Positions 44,537 through 52,433 of a stretch of 64,000 nt of DNA are shown in pieces. Made by a program: the position numbers and the translations under genes. The first letter of the stretch is position 1. Each line of letters begins with the position of its first letter. The notes under the pieces are model-generated. The model saw nothing but the letters and a program-made list of their open reading frames with translations, was not told where the DNA came from and did not search any database. This stretch comes from Streptomyces sp. NBC_00659 (GTDB lineage Bacteria; Actinomycetota; Actinomycetes; Streptomycetales; Streptomycetaceae), in the NCBI RefSeq assembly GCF_036226925.1, contig NZ_CP109031.1, forward strand, positions 8,556,001 to 8,620,000, in the 5' to 3' direction.

Positions 44537-45490
44537 ATGACGGTTCTCATACTCACGGCCGAACAGGACGTCACCGCCGACATGGTGGTGGCCAGACTGC
44601 ATGAGCGCGGTGTGCCCATGGTGCGCCTCGATCCTGCCGACGTGCCCGGCAAGGCGGTGCTGTCAGCCGACTACGCTCACGGTGACTTCGACGGCTATCT
44701 GTCGGTCAACGGCCATGTGCTCAGCATGGGAGGCCTGCGTTCCGTGTGGGTGCGCAGACCGGGCGAGCCCGCGGCCCATGCCGCGGAACCCTCCGCATGG
44801 CTCACCGCCGAGACCAGGCAGGCCCTGTTCGGCATGCTCTACTCCGCCTCGACCCACTGGATGAACCACCCGCGCCGTGCCGAACAGGCCCGGCACAAGC
44901 CCTGGCAGCTCAGGGTGGCGCACAGCAGCGGGTTCGCCGTGCCGCCCACCGTCATCACGACCGCTCCCCGGGTGGCACAGCAGTTCGTGGAGGAGCACGG
45001 GGACGTGGTGGTGAAGTCGGCCTCGGGGCCGCCACCGGGTGAGTCTCCGGCGGCCCTGCCCACCACGCTGGTCGGACCCGGCACGGACTTCTCCGGCGTG
45101 GCGGCCGGTCCCGCCCTGCTCCAGCGCTACATTCCCCGACGCGCCGACATCCGGCTCACCGGCATCGGCACCCGGCTGTTCGCCGCCCGCAAGGCCGCCG
45201 AGCCCGGTCAGGTCGACGGCCGGTTCGGCGCGACGGACAACGGCTGGGAACCCACACCGGTGCCCCACCGCATCGCCCGTGCGGTCCACGACTACCTCGC
45301 CTTCACCGGACTCGCCTACGCGGCCTTCGACTTCGCCGAGGACGCGGACGGCATCTGGTGGTTCCTGGAGTGCAACCAGGGAGGCCAGTTCGGCTTCATC
45401 GAGCTGGAGACCGGACAGCCCATCGCCGACGAGGTCGCCGTGTGGCTGGCACAGCGAAGGCCAGGCCTCCGTATTCCGGAAGGACACTGA
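44537..45490 (+). CDS. tgmB: ATP-grasp ribosomal peptide maturase, SAV_5884 family
   Basis: 317 residues from the ATG at 44537, 14 bp after the precursor stop. The N-terminal half has a pre-ATP-grasp fold (VLILTAEQDVTADMVVARLHERG, GGLRSVWVRRPGEPAA) and the C-terminal half an ATP-grasp fold: lysine in DVVVKSASG, ALLQRYIPRRADIRLTGIG, AFDFAEDADGIWWFLECNQGGQF with the Mg2+-binding E and N. Maturases of this type use ATP to form ester or amide bonds between side chains of the precursor peptide, activating Asp/Glu carboxylates as acyl phosphates. Cytosolic. It is followed by the convergent pseudokinase gene after 40 bp, so the locus is only two genes. Confidence 0.9.
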   Translation: MTVLILTAEQDVTADMVVARLHERGVPMVRLDPADVPGKAVLSADYAHGDFDGYLSVNGHVLSMGGLRSVWVRRPGEPAAHAAEPSAWLTAETRQALFGMLYSASTHWMNHPRRAEQARHKPWQLRVAHSSGFAVPPTVITTAPRVAQQFVEEHGDVVVKSASGPPPGESPAALPTTLVGPGTDFSGVAAGPALLQRYIPRRADIRLTGIGTRLFAARKAAEPGQVDGRFGATDNGWEPTPVPHRIARAVHDYLAFTGLAYAAFDFAEDADGIWWFLECNQGGQFGFIELETGQPIADEVAVWLAQRRPGLRIPEGH

Positions 45491-45530
45491 CATGAACGCC
45501 AGATGACGGCCCGTCACTCCTTCTGGTCAG

Positions 45531-47180
45531 TCACTGCGTCCCGGTCCGGAAGGAGTCGAAGAAGACCTTCAGCGCCTGCCGGTTGGCGGCGGTGTCCCAG
45601 TCGTCCGCCGGGGTCGTCCAGCGCAGCGAGAAGCCCCGGTGTCCGCCGAGGAGGAAACCGCGGCCGAGGGTGCGCACTTGTACGCCCTGGGACACGGAGT
45701 ACCACTCCATGTCGGCGCCCTTCATGCCGCGATAGGTCACCGGCCGGATGGCGCCCACCCGTTCGTAGCCTGTGGACACAGCGCGCAGGGACGGCTCCAG
45801 GTCGCTCCAGACGGCGACCGGGTCCGGCCCGAGCTGGGTGCTGTAGGTGACGGCCAGGGTGCGTGGATCGCCGCTCGCCCCGAACGTCACCCGGTAGGCG
45901 AGATCGTCGGAGGACTGTGTCTCCACGGGTTTCCAGCCCGACGGCAGGGCGACGGCGAAGCCCTGGGGTGCCCGGTAGAGGGAGAAGCCGGACGGCAGGG
46001 TCGCGCCGGCGGTGGCCGAGGGAGAGGGGGAGGGGGACGGCTTCGCGGACGCCGTGGGCGTCCCCTGGTCGGCGGGCGCGCCGACGTCGGTGGGGGTCGC
46101 GGACGGCGCGCGCGTGGCAGCCCGTGACGCCGCCGGGCCGGACGCGGAGGTGTCGTCCCCGTCCGGCGGTCCGCCCATCGAGGCGAACACCAGGGCGCCG
46201 GCGACGGTGACGGCGAGGGCCGCGCCCAGCAGAACCGGCCGGCCCACGGGCAGGCCTCCGCGGCTGCGCCCCGGCTGTCCCTTGTCCTCGCCCTCAGCAC
46301 GCCCGTCGCGGTGGTCCCCGGCGGGATCGAGGAGATCGGGCAGCGGCTCCGGGGGCGTGACCTCCTCGAAGTTCTGCCGGAGGATGCGCGTCAGCGACTC
46401 CCGCACGACAGCCTCGGGCACCCGCTCCACGGGGTCCCAGCGCAGCAGGCCCAGGATGGCGGGAGCGAGCGGGCCCGCGCCGCGCGGGGCCCTGACCGGC
46501 AGCCGGTCCACCGCCCGGAGCGTGGCCTCCGCCTCACCCCGGTCCCGTACGGCCGGCCGCCCCTCGACCAGCGCGTACATCATCGCGCCCAGCGCCCAGA
46601 GATCGGCCGCGGGTGCGCCGCCCTCGCCGCGGGCCTGTTCGGGGGAGGCGTACGAGGGAGCGGTGACGCGGAGCGCGTCGGCGGACGCCGTCAGGCCGAA
46701 CCCGGTCACGGTGACCGTGCCGTGCTCGTCGGACCACACCTGGCTCGGGCCGAGTTCGCGGTGCACGACTCCCTCGCGGTGCGCGGCGGTGAGGACATCG
46801 AGGACGCCGAGCCCGATTCCGGCAGCCCGCACATGATCGACGGGACCGTGCAGGAGGAGTTCGGACAGCGGGGCACCCGGAGGCCGCTCCGTGACGGTCC
46901 ACAGGAAGCCCGGCTCCTCGACCACGTCGAGGACCGCGGCCACCCCTCCGTTACAGGCCGGCCCGAGGATCTTGGCCGTACGCAGGATCCGGTCGGCGGC
47001 GGGCTCCGGCGTCTCCTCGCCTCCGTGTCCGGCGGCACGCGACCGGGTCAGGACGACGGGCCGCCCGAAGGCGGTGTCCTCGCCGTGCCACAGGACCCGG
47101 CCCTCCTCGCGCAGGAAGGCATCGAGCAGCCGGTATCTCCCGGCGATCAACTCGCCCGCGGAGTCATGCGCCTTGGCCAT
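45531..47180 (-). CDS. Membrane protein with degenerate Ser/Thr kinase domain (pseudokinase)
   Basis: 549 residues from the ATG at 47180 with GAGGG 6 bases upstream. Residues 10-280 align with the Hanks kinase fold (GRYRLLDAFL at the N-lobe, APSYASPEQARGEGG, DLWALGAMMYALVEGRP) but key residues are gone: VVL-T-R where the ATP lysine belongs, H140-R-E-L-G-P-S-Q in place of HRDLKPxN, and T-G-F-G in place of DFG. One membrane helix lies near 327-347. A long Ser/Thr/Pro/Ala linker leads to an extracytoplasmic domain (LPSGFSLYRAPQGFAVALPSGW, VTYRGMKGADMEWYS) of about 150 residues. It probably signals without phosphotransfer; divergent from the serine hydrolase gene. Confidence 0.85.
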   Translation of the reverse strand: MAKAHDSAGELIAGRYRLLDAFLREEGRVLWHGEDTAFGRPVVLTRSRAAGHGGEETPEPAADRILRTAKILGPACNGGVAAVLDVVEEPGFLWTVTERPPGAPLSELLLHGPVDHVRAAGIGLGVLDVLTAAHREGVVHRELGPSQVWSDEHGTVTVTGFGLTASADALRVTAPSYASPEQARGEGGAPAADLWALGAMMYALVEGRPAVRDRGEAEATLRAVDRLPVRAPRGAGPLAPAILGLLRWDPVERVPEAVVRESLTRILRQNFEEVTPPEPLPDLLDPAGDHRDGRAEGEDKGQPGRSRGGLPVGRPVLLGAALAVTVAGALVFASMGGPPDGDDTSASGPAASRAATRAPSATPTDVGAPADQGTPTASAKPSPSPSPSATAGATLPSGFSLYRAPQGFAVALPSGWKPVETQSSDDLAYRVTFGASGDPRTLAVTYSTQLGPDPVAVWSDLEPSLRAVSTGYERVGAIRPVTYRGMKGADMEWYSVSQGVQVRTLGRGFLLGGHRGFSLRWTTPADDWDTAANRQALKVFFDSFRTGTQ

Positions 47181-47566
47181 CGTCATCCCTCGTCGTGTAC
47201 CGGACATTCGCCTTTCCCAGAAGTACGCGGGATGTGACGAAGAGTGTTCAACGGGAGACGACTGGAGATGAGTGTTTTTACCCGGACGTCCGGCCGTCGC
47301 GCGCCCGTACGAACAGTTCAGGCCCCTGTTTCCCGCCGGTTCACCGACCGGACGTTTGGCCGGGACAGCGCTCCGGAGTGCACAGTGAACGCCAACTCGC
47401 CTTTGGGTAGGAGGAGTTGCAACGTGGCTTGGAACAGAGGAGTGCCGGTGCCGCCGGGACATGGACACCGGCGGGCCGCCCGGGAAAGATGCCGGATGCA
47501 CACAATGCTCCCCGCCCGCCGTGTCCAGTCGCCGCCCGCCGCCCGAGCCATCTGGAGGCCGTCCGT
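47181..47566. other. Divergent promoter spacer
   Basis: 386 bp between the pseudokinase and serine hydrolase starts, with a low-GC patch around 47260-47290 (GTTTTTACCC). No gene is supportable; promoter boxes are not clear by eye. Confidence 0.4.
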
Positions 47567-49060
47567 ATGAGTGTCCGACCGCTGCCCCAGAGCCCGCCCG
47601 CCGAGCAGGGAGTCGATGCCTCGGGCGTCACCGCGTTCCTCGACGCCGTCGAAGCCGACCCGGACATCGAACCGCACAGCCTGATGATCCTGCGCCACGG
47701 GCACCTCGTCGCCTCCGGCTGGTGGGCGCCGTACACGCCGGAGCGTCTCCAGCTCCTCTACTCGCTCAGCAAGAGTTTCACCTCCACGGCCGCCGGATTC
47801 GCCGTGGCCGAGGGCCTGTTGGACCTCGACCGGCCCGTGATCTCGTACTTCCCCGAGTTCGCGGCCGACATCACCGATCCGCGCAGCCGCGCGATGCTCG
47901 TCCGGCACGTCGCGGCCATGGCCAGCGGCCATCTCACCGAGACCTGGGCCGACGCGCTCCGGCTCGACCGGACCGAGACGGTACGCGGCTTCCTGCTGAT
48001 CCCGCCGGACCGCGACCCCGGCACCGTCTTCGCGTACAACCAGTCCGCCACCTACACGCTCGCCACGATCCTCCAGCGCGTGACCGGACTTTCGCTGACC
48101 GACTACCTGCGGCCCCGCCTGTTCGACCCGCTGGGCATCGGTGAGACCGACTGGACCCGCGACCGGGCCGGCCGGGAGATCGGCTTCAGCGGGCTGCACG
48201 CCGCGACCGACGCCGTCGCCCGGCTGGGCCAGCTCTATCTGGACGAGGGCGTCTGGGAGGGGCGGCGGCTCCTGCCGGCCTCCTGGATCGCGGAGGCGAC
48301 CCGCGCGCACGTCGCGACCGCGGACGGTACCCCCGAGGGCGCCCGGTCGGACTGGCAGCAGGGCTACGGGCTCCAGTTCTGGCGGGGGCGGCACGGATAC
48401 CGCGGCGACGGGGCGTTCGGACAGTTCTGCGTCGTACTGCCCGAACACGACGCCGTGATCGCGACGACCGCGGCGACCGACCGGATGCAGGAACTGCTGG
48501 ACCTGATGTGGCGGCATCTGCTGCCCGCGTTCGGTCCGGCACCGCTGCCGGCCGCGGGCGAGCGCGACGAGGCGCTGCGCCGACGGCTCGCCCGGCTCGC
48601 CCTGCCGCCCGTCGAGGCCGCGGCCGGGCCGGCGGAGCCCCGGGGCGTCTGGTCGCAGGCGGGGTTCGTTCCCGCCGGAGGGGTCTGTACGGCCCAGCGG
48701 ACACTGACGGGAGTGACCGTCGCCGAGGACGACCAGGGCACCCGAGTCACCCTGGCCGAGGGGGACCGGCGACTCGAGCTGCGGCTCGGAGGAACCGGCT
48801 GGAGCGTCGATCCCGGCCCGACGCCGATGGCGGTGAGCGGCGGCTGGACCGCCCCGGGCACCCTGCGCGTCGACGTGCTCTTCCTGGAGACCCCGCACCG
48901 GCTGACCGTGGAGTGCGTCCTTGCCGGCCGCACCTTCACCGCCCGCTGGCACACGACCCCGCTCCACATCCGCTCCCTGGAGTCCCTCCGGGCGCCGTCG
49001 CGACAGCCGTCAACCAATCCCCGGAAAACGCCACGGCTCGCCACCCCTTCCGCCACGTAG
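47567..49060 (+). CDS. Serine hydrolase of beta-lactamase fold
   Basis: 497 residues from the ATG at 47567 with GGAGG 8 bases upstream. The active-site motifs are S66-L-S-K69 (LLYSLSKSFTS) and Y157-N-Q (VFAYNQSATYTL), with a GHGYRGDGAFGQF-like third motif. Residues 1-345 are the catalytic domain; residues about 385-497 form a separate C-terminal beta domain (VTVAEDDQGTRVTLAEGDRR, VECVLAGRTFTARWHTTP). No signal peptide, therefore cytosolic. The family includes 6-aminohexanoate-dimer hydrolases and esterases (EstB-like); the substrate is unknown. Start GGAGG excludes the longer frame. Confidence 0.85.
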   Translation: MSVRPLPQSPPAEQGVDASGVTAFLDAVEADPDIEPHSLMILRHGHLVASGWWAPYTPERLQLLYSLSKSFTSTAAGFAVAEGLLDLDRPVISYFPEFAADITDPRSRAMLVRHVAAMASGHLTETWADALRLDRTETVRGFLLIPPDRDPGTVFAYNQSATYTLATILQRVTGLSLTDYLRPRLFDPLGIGETDWTRDRAGREIGFSGLHAATDAVARLGQLYLDEGVWEGRRLLPASWIAEATRAHVATADGTPEGARSDWQQGYGLQFWRGRHGYRGDGAFGQFCVVLPEHDAVIATTAATDRMQELLDLMWRHLLPAFGPAPLPAAGERDEALRRRLARLALPPVEAAAGPAEPRGVWSQAGFVPAGGVCTAQRTLTGVTVAEDDQGTRVTLAEGDRRLELRLGGTGWSVDPGPTPMAVSGGWTAPGTLRVDVLFLETPHRLTVECVLAGRTFTARWHTTPLHIRSLESLRAPSRQPSTNPRKTPRLATPSAT

Positions 49061-49177
49061 AGATATCCACCACCATGCATATGCCGAGGTCCTGACGGGC
49101 GGACGCGGGTTCTTCCGCCCGTGCCTCCCGCGTGCCCTGCCGAGCGGAGGGAACCGGAACCGACTCCGGGGTGATGC

Positions 49178-49645
49178 ATGACGAACCTGATGTGGTCGCG
49201 GAGCGTGGAGTGGCTGGCGGCGGCCGCCACGAATCCGAGGGCGTGCAAACGCCAGTGGGACCAGGGGAGCGGTGGTGTGCTTCTGGAGGCCGGGCGCTAC
49301 TGGGACGTGCTGAGCGTGCCCGAACAGCTCGGCCTGCTCGCCCTCGACATCCTGTGGTCCGACCCGGTCCAGGTGCCGGGCCCCACGCTGGTCGACTGCG
49401 CGGCGCAGCGCGTGGGCTTCTTCCTGCCGCCCGACCCCGCGAGCCGGTGGGAGGGTTCGGGGCTCCGCCACCTCGGCAGGGGATCGTGGGTCGCCGTACC
49501 GCCGCCGTACCGTTCGGCGGGACCGCTGGAGTGGATCGTGCCGCCGGACGGGACGGGTGCGCTGCACCCCGTGGTCTCCCTGGAACTGGCGTTGCGCCAG
49601 GCCAACGGAACACTCGCCGTCCTGGCACCGCCGGCCGGCGAGTAG
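49178..49645 (+). CDS. Conserved protein resembling a lone primase/polymerase N-domain
   Basis: 155 residues from the ATG at 49178. Pattern: short helix with WLAAAATNPRAC, beta strands GGVLLEAGRYWDVLSVPEQLG, RVGFFLPPDPASRW, GRGSWVAVPPPYR, LEWIVPPDGTGALH and C-terminal LELALRQANGTL. This resembles the stand-alone bifunctional primase/polymerase (prim-pol) N-terminal-like proteins common in streptomycetes, but catalytic DxD-type residues are not evident, so it is unlikely to polymerise DNA. Function unknown. 117 bp after the serine hydrolase, maybe co-transcribed. Confidence 0.6.
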   Translation: MTNLMWSRSVEWLAAAATNPRACKRQWDQGSGGVLLEAGRYWDVLSVPEQLGLLALDILWSDPVQVPGPTLVDCAAQRVGFFLPPDPASRWEGSGLRHLGRGSWVAVPPPYRSAGPLEWIVPPDGTGALHPVVSLELALRQANGTLAVLAPPAGE

Positions 49646-49724
49646 ACCCGGCCACCCTCGGAATCGGGGCTCGGGGGCGGACCTGCCCAGTCCCGTAGAG
49701 AGACCTGTCCCGGCTCCTGGAGAC

Positions 49725-49940
49725 CTATCCGGTCCCGTAGAAGTGCGCCTGGCCTCCGCGCCACTTCACCCACGCGGGATCATCCAGCAGATCCTCCGCG
49801 TCCGGCAGTCCCGCCCGGCCGAGGAACTCCATCAGATCCTCGTCCGAGAACGCCACGCCGAGGTTCTCGCCCCGCGCGGTCACCTCACGGCCACTGGTGT
49901 CCAGGGCCGGATGCACAACCAAAGGAGCGCGTCCGGACAT
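49725..49940 (-). CDS. Short conserved hypothetical protein
   Basis: 71 residues from the ATG at 49940 (a further 17 codons upstream are possible). The sequence MSGRAPLVVHPALDTSGREVT leads to an acidic helical part (FSDEDLMEFLGRAGLPDAEDLLDDPAWVKWRGG). No domain recognised; similar short proteins appear next to Streptomyces genes of unrelated type. It converges on the primase-like gene, 79 bp between stops. Confidence 0.55.
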   Translation of the reverse strand: MSGRAPLVVHPALDTSGREVTARGENLGVAFSDEDLMEFLGRAGLPDAEDLLDDPAWVKWRGGQAHFYGTG

Positions 49941-50074
49941 GTATCCAGGATCGTCCTTCCGGCCGCGCCGCGCATCCCGGCGGACGGACACGGGCGAACA
50001 CCGGTCGCCGTACGGTGGGGAAGTGGTTGTATTCGGTACTGAATGCGATACCGGTTCTCGGTGAGGAGCTTTCG

Positions 50075-50566
50075 ATGGGCGCGACGGACCTGGCGGCGAT
50101 CGAGGCGGAGCGTCAGCGGATCAGGGACGCCCATCTGAAGCCGGAGAGGGCGGCGAGCACGGCCCGCGGCGTGCACCATGTCGCGCTGCTCTCCGCGGAC
50201 GTGGAGCGGACCGTACGGTTCTACCAGGGCGTCCTGGGTTTCCCCCTCACCGAGATGATCGAGAACCGGGACTACAAGGGCTCGACCCACTTCTTCTTCG
50301 ATCTCGGCAACGGCAACCTGCTCGCCTTCTTCGACTTCCCCGGCCTCGACCTCGGCCCCTACGCGGAGGTGCTCGGCGGACTGCACCACCTCGCCATCTC
50401 GGTCGATCCGGCCACCTGGCGCGACCTGCGCGACCGGCTCGACGCCGCCGGGGTGGAGTACATCGAGGAGAGCGGTGCCTCGATCTACTTCCGCGACCCC
50501 GACGGCGCCCGGGTCGAACTCCTCGCCGATCCGCTCGGCGAGATGTACGGCAACAAGGTCCTCTGA
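50075..50566 (+). CDS. VOC family (glyoxalase/bleomycin-resistance) protein
   Basis: 163 residues from the ATG at 50075 with GAGGAG 6 bases upstream. An N-terminal helix of about 30 residues precedes two beta-alpha-beta-beta-beta modules: GVHHVALLSADVERTVRFYQ with metal-ligand His, GNLLAFFDFPG with the paired region, GLHHLAISVD and RDPDGARVELLAD with conserved Glu. Metal-dependent dioxygenase, glyoxalase or resistance functions are all possible. Nothing adjacent indicates the substrate. Convergent with the UBP-finger gene, 65 bp away. Confidence 0.85.
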   Translation: MGATDLAAIEAERQRIRDAHLKPERAASTARGVHHVALLSADVERTVRFYQGVLGFPLTEMIENRDYKGSTHFFFDLGNGNLLAFFDFPGLDLGPYAEVLGGLHHLAISVDPATWRDLRDRLDAAGVEYIEESGASIYFRDPDGARVELLADPLGEMYGNKVL

Positions 50567-50631
50567 GCCCCGGGCCGGGGCAGAGTCCGGGCCAGGGGCT
50601 GCGGCCTCGGGCTCAGAGGTTCAGCGGCGGC

Positions 50632-50982
50632 TCAGCGCAGGGTCTCGGCCCAGTTGTCCGGAACACGTCCGGCGGGGCCGGGTGCGGGCTGGTCGAGCGG
50701 GTGGCTCACCGGGGGAGTGAGGTCGGGACCGGACTCGTAGAGCTCCGAGGTGTCGTAGTCCCAGAACCAGTTCTCGCCCGGTTCGAAGCTCTGGATGACC
50801 GGATGCCCGGTGCCGCGCGCGTGCGCGGTGGCGTGCTTGGCCGGGGAGTCGTCGCAGCAGCCGATGTGACCGCACTGTGCGCAGCGCCGCAGATGGAACC
50901 ACCATCCGCCGACGGCGTCGCACTCGGTGCAGCCGGTTCCGCTCGGCGGTACGGAGGGGTCGATTCCGTTCGGCGTGGTCAT
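50632..50982 (-). CDS. UBP-type zinc-finger protein
   Basis: 116 residues from the ATG at 50982, which overlaps the histidine kinase stop (ATGA). The ZnF-UBP pattern is present: C18-TE-C21, C34-AQ-C37, C42, H50, H54, H60 in CAQCGHIGCCDDSPAKHATAH. In eukaryotes this finger binds the C-terminal Gly-Gly of ubiquitin; bacterial stand-alone versions are poorly understood and may bind other C-terminal tails. GAGGAG lies 5 bases upstream of the ATG. Coupled translation with the sensor kinase and flavoprotein genes suggests it is an adaptor in that signalling system. Confidence 0.85.
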   Translation of the reverse strand: MTTPNGIDPSVPPSGTGCTECDAVGGWWFHLRRCAQCGHIGCCDDSPAKHATAHARGTGHPVIQSFEPGENWFWDYDTSELYESGPDLTPPVSHPLDQPAPGPAGRVPDNWAETLR

Positions 50983-52433
50983 GACGGCTCCTCGGAGGAT
51001 TCCGCGGTGGTTTCCGCCGCGGTCAGGGGCAGGCGCACCTGGAAGCGGGTGTCCCCGGGCACGGACTGCACCAGCAGACTGCCGTGATGCTTGTTGACGA
51101 CGATCCGCCAGGAGATGTCCAGGCCGAGACCGGTCCCCTCGCCCACCGGCTTGGTGGTGAAGAACGGGTCGAAGATCCGGTCGCGGATCTCCTCGGGCAC
51201 TCCGGGACCCGTGTCGCGGAACTCGACGAGCACATGGTCGCCGTCGGGCGCGGTCCGCACCGTCAGCGTTCCCTCCCCGGCCATCGCGGAGGCGGCGTTG
51301 TCGATGAGGTTCGTCCACACCTGGTTCAGCTCACCCGGATAGGAGGGGATCCGGGGCAGTCCACGGTCGTACTCCTTGACGACCTTGATGCCGGAGCCCA
51401 TCTTGCCGGCGAGCATCATCAGGGTGCTGTCGAGCAGGTCGTGCACGTCGGCGACCTGGTAGGGCGCGCGGTCCATCTGCGAGTACTGCTTGGCCGCGTC
51501 CACGAGATGCGAGATACGGGTGGTGGAGTCCTCGATCTCGTTCATCAGCAGCTCGGTCTCGACCGTGTAGTTCAGCCACCGGACCGCGCCTTCGAGGGTC
51601 GGCCCGTCCACGGCCGCCGCGACCTGGTCCAGCCAGTCGGTGTCGAGACCCGCCTGCACGAAGGTCGGGGCGAGCTGCCAGCCACCCGCGATGTCGTGGT
51701 CGTCGAGCCAGTCGGCGAGCGCGTCCTCCCGGTCGGAGGCCTCCAGCGGGGTCAGCGGGGTGGCCTTGGCGACCTGTTCGGCGGTCCGCTCCTGGATCTC
51801 GACCAGCGTCTCCAGAGCGTCGCGCGCGTACGGTCCCGAGGCGATCATCCCCAGCTTCTGCCGCATGTGGGCCACCCGGTCACGCAGCGAGGAGGTGGCC
51901 CGTACCGCCGCCGCGGCCGGGTTGTTGAGCTCGTGCGTGAGCCCGGCCGACAGCGAGCCGAGCGCCAGCAGCCGCTCGCGCTGCCCGACGGTGCGCTGGG
52001 CGTTCTGGCTGCCGAAGAACATGCCCTCCAGCAGATGGACGGCCATCGGGAACCAGTCCCGCAGGATGGCGGAGAAGGTCGCCGCGGGCAGGACGAAGAA
52101 CCGTGAGAGCTCGGTGACCCGCATGGAACCCTTGTACCGGGCGTCGTCCGGGCTGCTGAGATACGCCTGCATCGCGCCCGCGTACACCCCGCGCTTCGAG
52201 GTCCGGCTGATCTCCACGTCGTCCGCGCCGACCCGGCGCGACATCACGACCGTGCCCTCCAGGAGCACGTAGAAGCAGGTGGCCGGATCACCCTCGGTGT
52301 ACACCGGCCCGGGGTCGAACTGCTCGGTCCGGCCCTCCCGGCACAGCCGGTCCAACTGGTCGCTGTCGAGCTTCTCGAACAGGAACAGGGTGCTCAGTTC
52401 GGCCGCGTCGCACGGCACCGGCCGCCCGCTCAC
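50979..52433 (-). CDS. Histidine kinase with N-terminal cNMP-binding-like domain
   Basis: 484 residues from the GTG at 52433, overlapping the flavoprotein stop by 4 bp (GTGA). Residues about 12-135 are a Crp-like cyclic-nucleotide-binding fold ([36 protein letters not shown]). The H-box is [18 protein letters not shown] with His167; N-box is [16 protein letters not shown] boxes include DTGPGVPEE and GTGLGLDIS. No membrane helix, so it is soluble. The expected receiver is the domain at the N-terminus of the adjacent flavoprotein. Whether the sensory domain binds a nucleotide is unknown. Confidence 0.9.
   Translation of the reverse strand: MSGRPVPCDAAELSTLFLFEKLDSDQLDRLCREGRTEQFDPGPVYTEGDPATCFYVLLEGTVVMSRRVGADDVEISRTSKRGVYAGAMQAYLSSPDDARYKGSMRVTELSRFFVLPAATFSAILRDWFPMAVHLLEGMFFGSQNAQRTVGQRERLLALGSLSAGLTHELNNPAAAAVRATSSLRDRVAHMRQKLGMIASGPYARDALETLVEIQERTAEQVAKATPLTPLEASDREDALADWLDDHDIAGGWQLAPTFVQAGLDTDWLDQVAAAVDGPTLEGAVRWLNYTVETELLMNEIEDSTTRISHLVDAAKQYSQMDRAPYQVADVHDLLDSTLMMLAGKMGSGIKVVKEYDRGLPRIPSYPGELNQVWTNLIDNAASAMAGEGTLTVRTAPDGDHVLVEFRDTGPGVPEEIRDRIFDPFFTTKPVGEGTGLGLDISWRIVVNKHHGSLLVQSVPGDTRFQVRLPLTAAETTAESSEEPS

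Noticed and set aside
45531..47180. Active Ser/Thr protein kinase
   Set aside because: ATP lysine, HRD and DFG motifs are all replaced.
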